A stretch of DNA of 26,204 nucleotides from a virus. The stretch spans positions 1 through 26,204 of IMG/VR virus record IMGVR_UViG_3300046804_000075. One strand, 5' to 3'. This document shows, piece by piece, positions 5,629 to 14,061 of this stretch. Numbering within the stretch: position 1 is the first letter of the stretch; every line of letters begins with the position of its first letter. Below the pieces are notes generated by a model. That model searched no databases. It was not told where the DNA came from and worked only from the letters and a program-made list of their open reading frames with translations. A program made the position numbers and the translations under genes.

Positions 5629-7764
5629 CTAGTCATTCCTTAATTTATTTCGGTTTTCCGGTGCCAATACATTAACCACCGCGCCTTTACTTTCTTTCGG
5701 AATTATCATCCATTCTTGGGGGTTATTGAGCACACGAAGTATAGTATTGCGCTCAACCGCCGGCATAGTATCCAAAAGCCGCGCCAAATCTTGGCCTGAT
5801 TGAGATGCGCGGGTCAGCTTATCCATGACGGATTTACCCAGCTTTTTCTCTAACGCGGCCAACATGGTGTTGGTAACTGTAGCGGCAGCGCTAAGCAATC
5901 CTGGCGCGCGGGGCATTTTCAGCTCAAGTTTCAATAGTTCGCGCAGCGCTTCTTGACCCGCAGCTGTTTGCTTTGTGACGCTAATATCACGTTTGACTTC
6001 GGCTGCCACGCCTTTAAGTGTCTGCATGGCTTTGGCGCTCAGCTCTTTAGCAATGTCGTAGCTGCCCGCACCGAATACTTTCTCAACTTCTTTCGGGTTG
6101 TTGCCCTCAACTAACTTAATAAAAGCGTTTGGATCGTTTTGATACATTTCCATCGCCCTAGCGCTCAGCTTCTTTTCGCCAACAGCTTTTAAGCCTTGCG
6201 AGTAAGCTTCCAAATACGCGCGGTAACCGGTACCGCCAGCTGCTTCAATTGCGTCTACCAAAATAGGGTTGACGCTTTGGCTAACTTTGGCGGCTAACTC
6301 TTTTTGCGCGGTAGGATCTGCACCGGCTATACGCCGTGCGTTGGCGTTTAAGTTTTTGCGGATTGTATCTACCGCCCACGCATCAATAACGCCGCCGGCG
6401 TTCGTCCACTTAACCAAATCATTTTTGAGCATGGTGAGCAAACGCACCAGATCGCGGTTACCTGGGGCAAGTTTGGGGTCAGCCAACAGATTATCGATGT
6501 AGTTGGTAACTTTTTCAATTTTAAGAGGCTTTAGCCCGTGTGCTTCAAGGCTGTTAGCCGCAGCTGTTGCAAACCGCGATGCCTCACCAAATATAAGCGA
6601 ACCAGCCGCCGCGTCGTCCGCTACTTGTTCGGCGCGTTTGGCTAGTTCACCTTCATAGGTGTAGCGCCCCGGCACAGGCCGACCACGCTCGGCAGCACCG
6701 CGTTCGCTACCGGCTTTAGCTAGTCGTTCTGCCGCTGGTGCCATACGGCGTACATCCCCAACTTTTTGCTCGGCAACAGTGCCCATACGTTCGGCCTGCG
6801 CGCGTAGTTGCATCCCCAATGTGCCCCCCATATTAGCCGCTGCCATATCAGCTTCTAGTTGGGGCAACAATCTATACCGCAGTTCATTTTTAGCTTCTTT
6901 TTGCGCACCGCGAGCTGCTGCTTGAGACTCACCGCCAGCAAGCTCGGCTAACTTATTTAGCCGGGCGGCTTCTTGCGCTTGGGCAGTGCTCAACACAAAA
7001 CTAGGTTTACGTTCAGCGGCTGCCGCAAGCAGCGCTTGTGTCGTGGGTGAATTAAGCCCAGCAATGGATTGCGCGGCGGTTAAATCACTAGCTGCGCCGC
7101 GTGACTCTTTAATGGCATTTGCCAACGCAACGTCGTCTAGCTTTAATGTGTCACGCAAAATCTTGGCGGCTTTTTGTTGGCCTATTTGGCCTGTCAGCAT
7201 GTCATACAGCTTGCCAACACCGCTAGATCCTGCCTGCAGCAACTTGTCTACGTAAGGCGCAGCAACCTGACCGCCCGCTTCAAAAATAGCGCCCATCAGC
7301 AGATCGCGAGTGCCAGCGGCCAAACCTTCGCCAGTCGTCATGGCAGGTTCGTTGCCTAGCGCAATATCTGCTTGGCGTAACAACCCTCTAGCGGCTCCGT
7401 ACCCTCCAGCGGAACCCATAACTGCGCCTAGAGGCCCTGCGGGGGCACCAAACGCGCCTCCAGCTAAAGCGCCTCCAACTTCTATGAGCGGCCCCGTTAA
7501 TTCGCGTGTTTCACTAGCAATGTTATACGCAAAAGGATATTCTTTTGCCCACGCAGGAGGTTGCCGGCGAGGGCCGGGCACTTCGCTAGTCACCGGTTCA
7601 GGTGCAGGTGGGGCTGCCGGCTCGTCAGTTATCCACTTACCGCCAATAAGGTAGGCTTTCTTACCTTCTGCGTTAGTGGCCGTCTCTGTAATCGGCAACC
7701 ACTTACCGTCAACGAACGCAGCCTGTTCGCCGGTCTTAGGGTTGGTTGCGGTTTCGATCGCCAT
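5629..7764 (-). CDS. Internal virion / DNA ejection-type protein (711 aa)
   Basis: A 711-residue, mostly helical, Ala-rich protein. The N-terminus has two tandem copies of a short unit (residues 5-26 and 28-47: ATNPKTGEQ...GKWLPIT and ATNAEGKKA...GGKWITD), a tag often seen at the start of phage internal proteins. A Pro-rich linker (49-70) follows, then a Gly/Ala hydrophobic stretch (about 90-135) that could insert into membranes. The rest is long helices. No catalytic motif of a transglycosylase or peptidase is evident. Size, composition and position between tail and fibre genes fit the ejection proteins of P22-like phages (the gp7/gp20/gp16 class). Homology to a particular one is not claimed. 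Confidence 0.65.
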   Translation of the reverse strand: MAIETATNPKTGEQAAFVDGKWLPITETATNAEGKKAYLIGGKWITDEPAAPPAPEPVTSEVPGPRRQPPAWAKEYPFAYNIASETRELTGPLIEVGGALAGGAFGAPAGPLGAVMGSAGGYGAARGLLRQADIALGNEPAMTTGEGLAAGTRDLLMGAIFEAGGQVAAPYVDKLLQAGSSGVGKLYDMLTGQIGQQKAAKILRDTLKLDDVALANAIKESRGAASDLTAAQSIAGLNSPTTQALLAAAAERKPSFVLSTAQAQEAARLNKLAELAGGESQAAARGAQKEAKNELRYRLLPQLEADMAAANMGGTLGMQLRAQAERMGTVAEQKVGDVRRMAPAAERLAKAGSERGAAERGRPVPGRYTYEGELAKRAEQVADDAAAGSLIFGEASRFATAAANSLEAHGLKPLKIEKVTNYIDNLLADPKLAPGNRDLVRLLTMLKNDLVKWTNAGGVIDAWAVDTIRKNLNANARRIAGADPTAQKELAAKVSQSVNPILVDAIEAAGGTGYRAYLEAYSQGLKAVGEKKLSARAMEMYQNDPNAFIKLVEGNNPKEVEKVFGAGSYDIAKELSAKAMQTLKGVAAEVKRDISVTKQTAAGQEALRELLKLELKMPRAPGLLSAAATVTNTMLAALEKKLGKSVMDKLTRASQSGQDLARLLDTMPAVERNTILRVLNNPQEWMIIPKESKGAVVNVLAPENRNKLRND

Positions 7765-9836
7765 TATTTATCCCGTACATAACCGGCTGGAGGCTCAACA
7801 GCTCCTGCGCCGCCAACATCAAGTTCAGTGCCTTTTAACGCAAATTGATTCTTGCGTTGTTTCATAAATTTCAAAACAATTTCGCCCGCTGCTTTACGTT
7901 TGTCTGCGGGTAGTCTTGGATTAGCTAAGTCACCTGCAGCGCGTTCGTAAAATTTACGATCCGCTTCCGACTGAGGGCCTTCAAAACGCGGTACAGTCAT
8001 AGTAATCATGGCGGCAATAGGCTCTAAACGGCTAGACGCGATAGAGCCTTCGGTAGCATAACCAAAAAACTCCGCCCCCACGTCAGCAAGTCGGCCCGCA
8101 CCGCTGCCTGTAGATTGATCAATCAAACCGCCGTTTTTGATCATCTCTTCTACATCAGGAATCAGAGACTCTACTGTGCGTAAGGCTTCAGCTTTAGCCT
8201 GCTCTTGTTTAATCAGCGCAGGGCTACGCTTACCTGCGTTAGGTATAGACCTAATAACTTGCCCCCGCGCATTAAAATGCGTAACGGTGCCATTATCGTC
8301 AACTTGGGTGTTGGCAATTTGATTGGGTTTATCAGCCAACAAATAGTATTGATTTTTCTGTATGCCCTCAAGAACTTTTGCATGACGCGCGTTTTCTTTT
8401 GCAATATCTGCTTGGCGGTTTTCGCTTCGCAACGCAATGTTTTCCATAAACTTTCGGTGCTCGAGATCCGCTTGCAAGCGATCACTATCCAACTTACGTT
8501 TTGCAGCCGCCGCAGGGCTATGTTCTGCTTGCGCCAATTCTGCCAATTTGCGGCGGCCTTCTGGGGTGCCTCTTAATAGATTTACTACTGCAGACGATAT
8601 GCCAGGAATTCCGTAAGTTACTTCAACGGGAGGAAGCGAAGCAATTTCAGCTTCCGCAGCCTTTTCTGGCGTTGGCGCAGCTTCAGGGCGCGCTACATTT
8701 CTACCAAAACCTTGCGCTTCAACCATGCGCGGCGCAACGGCAGTTGATTCAGCTGTTGAAGCTGTTGCTGGTGCAATAGCAGGTTCAGGTGCGGGTGAGG
8801 AAGCAGCGCCTTGTTTAGATAAATAATCGGCTTTAAATTCCGAGTACGGCATTGCGTACTTACCGGTCATTGAGGTTTCAAGCGTGTACTCGTCAAACGC
8901 AGCACGAATATCTTTTTCGCGGCGTTCTTCTGCTTTTTGGCGCGTTTCTATAATCTTTTCGCCCGTCAAACCCATCAGCGTACCAGCGTAACCCTCTGGG
9001 TCTCGTCCATACGCATCAAGATGCTGTTGTAATGCTGCTTCATAAGGCATGAATTTTTTAGCTTCTGCACCCAATATAGGGTGCTCGTACATAGCCTTTA
9101 GGCGCTGCGTAACTTGCGCGCGCCCAACATTTTTATCTACAGTAGAAATAAACGCGGGGTTATAGACGCTATTAAACCCAGTTAAACTGCGGTCTAATTC
9201 TTTAGCTTCAACTTCGCCGCTCTCTTTGCGAACACCTAGCTGAGCTTTTTTAATATCTGACTCAGCAGTCAACGCTTCTTTTGCTGGCAGCAAGTTAGTC
9301 AACACGTTACTTCTAAACTGCGCCATATCGGTATCGGGGCCGGTTGCGTGAAGCTGCCCCAACATATCGTCGCCTTCTTCTCGGTTAATTTCGCCGGTAC
9401 GTATGCCGCGTTCAATCAAACTTACGGCGCTTTGGTAGTCTTTAGCACTAGCAATCTTGCGCAAACCAAACTCACGTTTAAGTTGGCGCTGTTCAAATTC
9501 ATGTTTAAGTGTTTTTTGTCTGCGCTCTTCTTCCGCTGCTTCACCTAATTTTTGCTTTTCGTAGCCTGCCGCAAGATCTGCATAGCGGCGCGGGGCACGG
9601 GCAGCTACTTCAGCAAAAAATTCAGCCGATCCATATTTAAGCTTTGGGTTGCGTATGATTTGCGCTAACTCGTTGCTTTCTTGTTGCTGTTGCTGATACT
9701 CTTGCATCTTCAACGCATTCATCTGCGCCGCTTCTTGCAGCCCGCGCAACTGCATGGCTTGTGTCATAGCGTTCATCGGCGATTCAAGCTGAATCGGTTT
9801 AAACTGCCCTGGGATGGTGTAATCGATACCGGCCAT
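7764..9836 (-). CDS. Internal virion / DNA ejection-type protein (690 aa)
   Basis: A 690-residue, helix-rich and highly charged protein. The N-terminus (MAGIDYTIPGQFKPIQ) runs into a coiled coil over about residues 24-60 with a run of five glutamines. A second coiled coil spans about 92-130 (EEERRQKTLKHEFEQRQLKR). Pro/Ala/Glu-rich low-complexity linkers occupy the middle (about 340-400), and a longer helical segment lies near 430-500. No enzyme motif seen. It overlaps the next gene as TAATG. Layout and length match the large coiled-coil ejection proteins of short-tailed phages, which are released into the periplasm to extend the tail. Confidence 0.65.
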   Translation of the reverse strand: MAGIDYTIPGQFKPIQLESPMNAMTQAMQLRGLQEAAQMNALKMQEYQQQQQESNELAQIIRNPKLKYGSAEFFAEVAARAPRRYADLAAGYEKQKLGEAAEEERRQKTLKHEFEQRQLKREFGLRKIASAKDYQSAVSLIERGIRTGEINREEGDDMLGQLHATGPDTDMAQFRSNVLTNLLPAKEALTAESDIKKAQLGVRKESGEVEAKELDRSLTGFNSVYNPAFISTVDKNVGRAQVTQRLKAMYEHPILGAEAKKFMPYEAALQQHLDAYGRDPEGYAGTLMGLTGEKIIETRQKAEERREKDIRAAFDEYTLETSMTGKYAMPYSEFKADYLSKQGAASSPAPEPAIAPATASTAESTAVAPRMVEAQGFGRNVARPEAAPTPEKAAEAEIASLPPVEVTYGIPGISSAVVNLLRGTPEGRRKLAELAQAEHSPAAAAKRKLDSDRLQADLEHRKFMENIALRSENRQADIAKENARHAKVLEGIQKNQYYLLADKPNQIANTQVDDNGTVTHFNARGQVIRSIPNAGKRSPALIKQEQAKAEALRTVESLIPDVEEMIKNGGLIDQSTGSGAGRLADVGAEFFGYATEGSIASSRLEPIAAMITMTVPRFEGPQSEADRKFYERAAGDLANPRLPADKRKAAGEIVLKFMKQRKNQFALKGTELDVGGAGAVEPPAGYVRDK

Positions 9837-9839
9837 AAG

Positions 9840-10553
9840 TTATCTCTCAGGGTTAACGTCAAAGGGAAACGGATTGCCTGGCATACCTAACGGCGATGCT
9901 CCACTTGGCTGTTGTTGCGGGAAAAATTTACGCATCCAGTCTTGATTTTGCTGATAATTCAGATATTGACCAATTCCGCCTGTCAAGGCATTTGCCCCGC
10001 CCATATAGCTAGACGCGCGGATGTTGCCTTGATTTATGGCGTTTTGAGCCAACGCTTGGCCGTACTGCCCTGCTTGATTAGCCATAGTCGCTGCGTTAGT
10101 CTGCCCCATGCCGGCAAGACTTTGCAGTGGGTTCAGACGAGCCGCGCGTTCCGCTTGATAGCGGTTAAATGCGTTGGTGTATTCTTGTGACGCCAAGTCT
10201 TGCCCAAACTGAGTGACGCCGCGCAGCTGATTGCCTGACAACAAACCACCGCGTGCGGCGGCTGAACGATCCAGCGCTTTCAAACCTTCACGCATACGGA
10301 ACGCATAACCGGGGTCTTGCTGAAACTGCTCCATACTAAACGGTGTGTAGCGGGAAGCAGCGACCAGCTCAGGTAGCGCATTAACGCCTGCTTGACGGAA
10401 CGGTTCTTGCAATTCAACTTGTTTATTGAACATGCGCTCCTGCGCAGCAGTTGCGCGGTCAGAAGCTTTTGATTGTTCTCTAGCTGCTTGTCCGCTGGCT
10501 ATACCGCCAATAACGGCGCTGCCGGCGATTGCTGCTGCTGTCCATCCAGACAT
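9840..10553 (-). CDS. DNA transfer / ejection-type virion protein (237 aa)
   Basis: A 237-residue protein. The N-terminus has a hydrophobic Gly/Ala helix (residues 5-22), then a coiled coil (24-50). It then has the conserved-looking block DPGYAFRMREGLKALDRSAA followed by RGGLLSGNQL and DLASQEYTNAFNRYQAERAA. From memory, this block recurs in phage proteins annotated as DNA transfer or virion-associated. The C-terminus is Gln/Asn-rich with a Pro/Gly tail. The start at 10553 is fixed by AGGAG (10561-10565) and lies 55 nt inside the cupin-SET gene. With the two following genes it forms a likely three-protein ejection set as in P22. Confidence 0.72.
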   Translation of the reverse strand: MSGWTAAAIAGSAVIGGIASGQAAREQSKASDRATAAQERMFNKQVELQEPFRQAGVNALPELVAASRYTPFSMEQFQQDPGYAFRMREGLKALDRSAAARGGLLSGNQLRGVTQFGQDLASQEYTNAFNRYQAERAARLNPLQSLAGMGQTNAATMANQAGQYGQALAQNAINQGNIRASSYMGGANALTGGIGQYLNYQQNQDWMRKFFPQQQPSGASPLGMPGNPFPFDVNPER

Positions 10554-11419
10554 AATGTTTCTCCTGATAAATAAAGCCCAAAATTTACGCGCATAGAGGC
10601 TCTATAATCTACAAAAAGTTCGTTACCAACGGGTATATCTTTTAACGCTATAGCGTAAATATCATCACCAAACTTGTACGGTGTTACATTGGCATCGTGC
10701 GAATGGTTAATGTACCGCCCTGCTGGGGTACGCTTACCATCTAATCGGCCTGGGCAAATAACTTCACCTGCAAAAAAGTGCCGCGTTGCAAACATCCCAA
10801 TACCATGCACCGGCGACGCCTTTAGCTCTACGTCGTGCCCTTCCGGCATATCAATCAAATCGCTTTCAATGGTCACTATGGCGTCCATTGTGTCTTGGTC
10901 TACCCCTAACTGCTCTAAAAACAGTTGGTAGTCCGCTTGCGCTGATTCAATTGCCAACCGTCTGCGCGTATCACCTAATCCGCATTCGGGCACTACATAC
11001 AACCGATCTTCAATAACACTCAAATCCTGGCAGTCGTCTGGGTTAGGGTAAATGTCCACCCACACCACTTCATCTTCAAACACCCGCCCGGCGCGCTGCT
11101 CACCTGCCTTGGCGTCAAACTCACAGGGTGCTGTCAGTACCACCACTTCGGTGTCAATATTGACAGCTATTGTGCCTTTTTCCAGCCGCACGCGGTAGTC
11201 CGTTTTGTGCGCTGCGCCCGTCAATACTGTCCACGGCGGCACGATAATCTTTCGTTCGTACACCCCCGGCAAAAACGTATGCACGGTGACAATGTCGGCT
11301 TGTGGCATTTGCAGCAATTCATCTTGCAGCGCAACGACTTTTTGCCGCATTACCTCTGGCGTAACCACCGCCGTGCTGTCAGGATCAAATAGCTCAACCG
11401 CGTTCACGCTACCACCCAT
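10499..11419 (-). CDS. Cupin-SET fusion, predicted protein lysine methyltransferase
   Basis: A 306-residue two-domain protein. Residues about 45-125 look like a cupin barrel (HTFLPGVYERKIIVPPWTVL, then AAHKTDYRVRLEKGTIAV with His71 as a possible metal ligand). Residues about 197-275 carry the SET hallmarks in order: ASPVHGIGMFATRHFFAGEV (SAM-binding N motif), GRYINHSHDANV (the NHS..N motif) and ALKDIPVGNELFVDY (final Tyr). SET enzymes transfer methyl from SAM to protein lysines. No post-SET cysteines are present. The start is ATG 11419; GTG 11407, overlapping the fibre stop as GTGA, is a real alternative. It lies between the fibre and ejection genes, so virion association is possible. Substrate unknown. 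Confidence 0.82.
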   Translation of the reverse strand: MGGSVNAVELFDPDSTAVVTPEVMRQKVVALQDELLQMPQADIVTVHTFLPGVYERKIIVPPWTVLTGAAHKTDYRVRLEKGTIAVNIDTEVVVLTAPCEFDAKAGEQRAGRVFEDEVVWVDIYPNPDDCQDLSVIEDRLYVVPECGLGDTRRRLAIESAQADYQLFLEQLGVDQDTMDAIVTIESDLIDMPEGHDVELKASPVHGIGMFATRHFFAGEVICPGRLDGKRTPAGRYINHSHDANVTPYKFGDDIYAIALKDIPVGNELFVDYRASMRVNFGLYLSGETLCLDGQQQQSPAAPLLAV

Positions 11420-14061
11420 CGTGACCCACTGGCCACCGTTACCGTTACGCCACTTGCCACCGTAATTGGCCCCGCCGACATGCCGGACGTGCCCGTGGCA
11501 ATCGTGTAGCTGGTGTTAATAGTTAAATTATTGACAAATATGCCATTAGATGCCACTACTGCCGTGGATGTTAATTCACCCGTACTAGGTTTGTATAGTA
11601 GTTTTGCATTGCTGGTATAGATCGTCGACAGGGTGCCAGACGTTGCCGCTGCAAACGTCGGGTAGACATTCGTCGATGTCGAGGTGTCGTTTGTAATGGT
11701 GGCGCCTGAACTACCGGCGACAGCCCATTTAAGACCGGTAGTCTGGGTGGAATCCGCTTGTAATACCAGTCCATCAGCGCCCACCGGCAGGCGAACATTG
11801 TCCGTGCCATCAAACGCAATTAAATCGCCCTTAGTAGACGCGGGCGACAAGGCGTCAAAAGCCGCAACTTTAGTTGTTTGGCCCGTACCACCGTTTGCTA
11901 TAGCAACTGTTCCGGTGACGTTGCTGGCTGTACCCGTGGTGTTTTGATTCAGGGTCGGCACGTCTGCTGCTTGGATAGCCGACATGACCACGTTGGTGCC
12001 ATTACCGCGCAGATACTGGCCCGAAGTGACCGCACCTGCAAACGCGTTCATAGCCGCCTGAGCTGTTGTTTGGCCTGATCCGCCGTTGGCGATTGCTACC
12101 GTACCCGTCACATTTGACGCGGTGCCTGTAGTGTTTTGGTTTAACGTCGGTATATCGGCTGCAACAATGGCCCTAAATGTTGGCACGCCCGCCAAACCGT
12201 TAGGTGCTGCTAAGACAAAGTTAGCTGTTTTACTAGCGTACGGGTTTTGCGTGTCGCCATATCCTGTTGCCAAACTGATAGCGGGTGTTGCGCCGCCGGA
12301 AGACACTACAGGTGAAGTACCGGTAACCGAAGTAACCGTGCCGGATGTAGGAGTGTAAGCCTCCCATGCTGTGCCGCCCGCGTTTACGCGGATAGATTGC
12401 CCGGCAGTACCAGTAACCGTTGTATAGGTGTTTGCGGTATTAGCTACCGGCACAGATAGAGCGGCAATACTAGTTAAACCCGTACCTCCTTTAGTAACGC
12501 CGATAGTAGTGGCATTCCATGTGCCAGTGCCTACGGTGCCTAAAGTCGTAAGGTTAGTCGATCCAGCCCAAGTAGATAACGCTGTGTTTTCTACATTGCC
12601 TAACCCAACATCCGTTTTTGTAACTGTAGACCAAGCCGGCGCGGCGCTAACAACGCCTGTGCCCGTTTGAGACAGAAACTGTTTTGTCGTGCTTGTATTA
12701 CCTGCTAACCGTACTGCGTTAGTTCCATCGTGGTATTCAGTATCGCCAAGCGTTGACATTGGCGTAAGCGCATTAAAAGCCGCCGTTTTGGTTGTCTGCC
12801 CCGTGCCGCCATTTGCAATAGCAACTGTTCCAGTGACGTTTGACGCTGTGCCAGTAGTGTTCTGATTCAAGGTCGGCACGTCCGCTGCTTGAATAGCAGA
12901 CATGACCACGTTAGTGCCATTACCGCGCAAATACGAGCCTGAAGTAACAGCTCCGGCAAGAGCGTTAAGCGCTGTTTGCTGAGTAGTTTGCCCTGTACCT
13001 CCATTTGCAATAGCGACAGTACCCGTTACATTGCTAGCTGTGCCAGTAGTGTTTTGATTCAGCGTAGGTATATCCGTTGCAACAATTGCACGGAAAGTTG
13101 GCACTCCAGCTACACCATTAGGAGCCGCTAAAAAGAACTTGGCGGTTTTGCTAGCATAAGGATTCTGCGTGTCGCCGTAGCCGGACGCCAAGCTGATGGC
13201 CGGTGTCAAGCCACCGCTAGACACTACCGGCGACGTGCCGGTCACTGAGCTAACGTAGGACAGCGCAGGAATGTCAGCTGTCACCAGCGAACGGAAGGTC
13301 GGCACGCCTGTTGAGCCATTAGGCGAGGCAAATACCAAATTAGCCGTTTGGCTGGCCCACGCGCCGGTCAGCGTACCGCTGCCGGTGACCGGCGAGCCTG
13401 TGACCGTGAACTGCGCAGGCAACGACAGGCCGACTGACGTCACCGTACCGCCAGGGTTGGACGAGTCAATCGTTACCGTACCGACACCCTGTGTGATGGT
13501 GATATTGGTGCCGGCTACCAGAGACTTGTACTCTAGCCCGCTAGCGCCGCTATTAACGCCGAGCAGTTGATTGGCCGTGCCTATAGACGACAAGCCCGTA
13601 CCGCCGGCAGCCGTTGCCACCGTGCCGGTCAGCTTGGATGCTGCAAGCGAAGTAATCCAAGTTGGATCCGCATACGAGCCTGTTGTATAGACGCCGTTGG
13701 TGACCGTGGCAGCATTGCCGGTAATGTCGATACCCCAAGTGCCTGACGCGCCGGATCCCGTTGTGCTAGGCACATCAAGGTTAGTGCGGGCGCCTGCGGC
13801 AGTAGTGGCTCCCGTGCCGCCATTGGCGACATTTAGTGTGCCGGCCATCGTAATGGTGCCAGACGTCGTTACAGGGCCGCCTGACGTCGTCAAGCCCGTT
13901 GTGCCGCCGGAAACATCAACCGACGTGACTGTGCCAGAGCCTGTCCGGTTAAGCAGATTTAGAAAAAATCGATACCAATCACGCGCAACAAGCCCCGTCC
14001 GGTCGTCAATAATTGGCGACTGGTTCTTGGGTAGTTGCGGCTCGTTATCTGGGTTAGGCAT
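11404..14061 (-). CDS. Large repetitive tail fibre protein
   Basis: An 885-residue protein. The N-terminus (PNPDNEPQLPKNQSPIIDD, RDWYRFFLNLLNRTG) fits a short virion-attachment helix. It is followed by beta-repeat modules such as GTVTSVDVSGGTTGL and LNVANGGTGATTAAGARTNL, well known from phage fibres. Four copies of a roughly 32-residue unit (PTLNQNTTGTASNVTGTVAI, then ANGGTGQTT) occur. Residues 272-440 and 578-746 are a near-identical long duplication. The C-terminal tip (YTIATGTSGMSAGPITVASG, then SGSRWVVA) is shared with the 295-aa fibre. No intramolecular chaperone (S74) domain is seen. It overlaps the upstream gp10-like gene by 8 nt and is the likely main receptor-binding fibre. Confidence 0.85.
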   Translation of the reverse strand: MPNPDNEPQLPKNQSPIIDDRTGLVARDWYRFFLNLLNRTGSGTVTSVDVSGGTTGLTTSGGPVTTSGTITMAGTLNVANGGTGATTAAGARTNLDVPSTTGSGASGTWGIDITGNAATVTNGVYTTGSYADPTWITSLAASKLTGTVATAAGGTGLSSIGTANQLLGVNSGASGLEYKSLVAGTNITITQGVGTVTIDSSNPGGTVTSVGLSLPAQFTVTGSPVTGSGTLTGAWASQTANLVFASPNGSTGVPTFRSLVTADIPALSYVSSVTGTSPVVSSGGLTPAISLASGYGDTQNPYASKTAKFFLAAPNGVAGVPTFRAIVATDIPTLNQNTTGTASNVTGTVAIANGGTGQTTQQTALNALAGAVTSGSYLRGNGTNVVMSAIQAADVPTLNQNTTGTASNVTGTVAIANGGTGQTTKTAAFNALTPMSTLGDTEYHDGTNAVRLAGNTSTTKQFLSQTGTGVVSAAPAWSTVTKTDVGLGNVENTALSTWAGSTNLTTLGTVGTGTWNATTIGVTKGGTGLTSIAALSVPVANTANTYTTVTGTAGQSIRVNAGGTAWEAYTPTSGTVTSVTGTSPVVSSGGATPAISLATGYGDTQNPYASKTANFVLAAPNGLAGVPTFRAIVAADIPTLNQNTTGTASNVTGTVAIANGGSGQTTAQAAMNAFAGAVTSGQYLRGNGTNVVMSAIQAADVPTLNQNTTGTASNVTGTVAIANGGTGQTTKVAAFDALSPASTKGDLIAFDGTDNVRLPVGADGLVLQADSTQTTGLKWAVAGSSGATITNDTSTSTNVYPTFAAATSGTLSTIYTSNAKLLYKPSTGELTSTAVVASNGIFVNNLTINTSYTIATGTSGMSAGPITVASGVTVTVASGSRWVVA
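11824..12330 (-). repeat. Downstream copy of a 507-bp internal duplication in the tail fibre gene
   Basis: Encodes fibre residues 578-746. It aligns without gaps to residues 272-440 encoded at 12742-13248, with about 17 differences in 169 residues by eye. The DNA has diverged more than the protein, mostly at third codon positions, so the duplication is old or partly re-homogenised. Confidence 0.8.
12742..13248 (-). repeat. Upstream copy of the 507-bp internal duplication
   Basis: Encodes fibre residues 272-440. The partner copy is at 11824-12330, offset by 918 bp. Each copy itself contains two of the 32-residue NQNTTGTASNVTGTVAIANG units. Confidence 0.8.

Noticed and set aside
5629-9836. Transglycosylase or protease domain in the two large ejection-type proteins
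   Set aside because: No catalytic motif (for example a Glu in a lysozyme-like ES/GLxQ context) could be found by eye.
11404-14061. Plus-strand frames opposite the large fibre gene
   Set aside because: They repeat in step with the fibre repeats, are Pro/Val-rich antisense shadows and lack ribosome binding sites.
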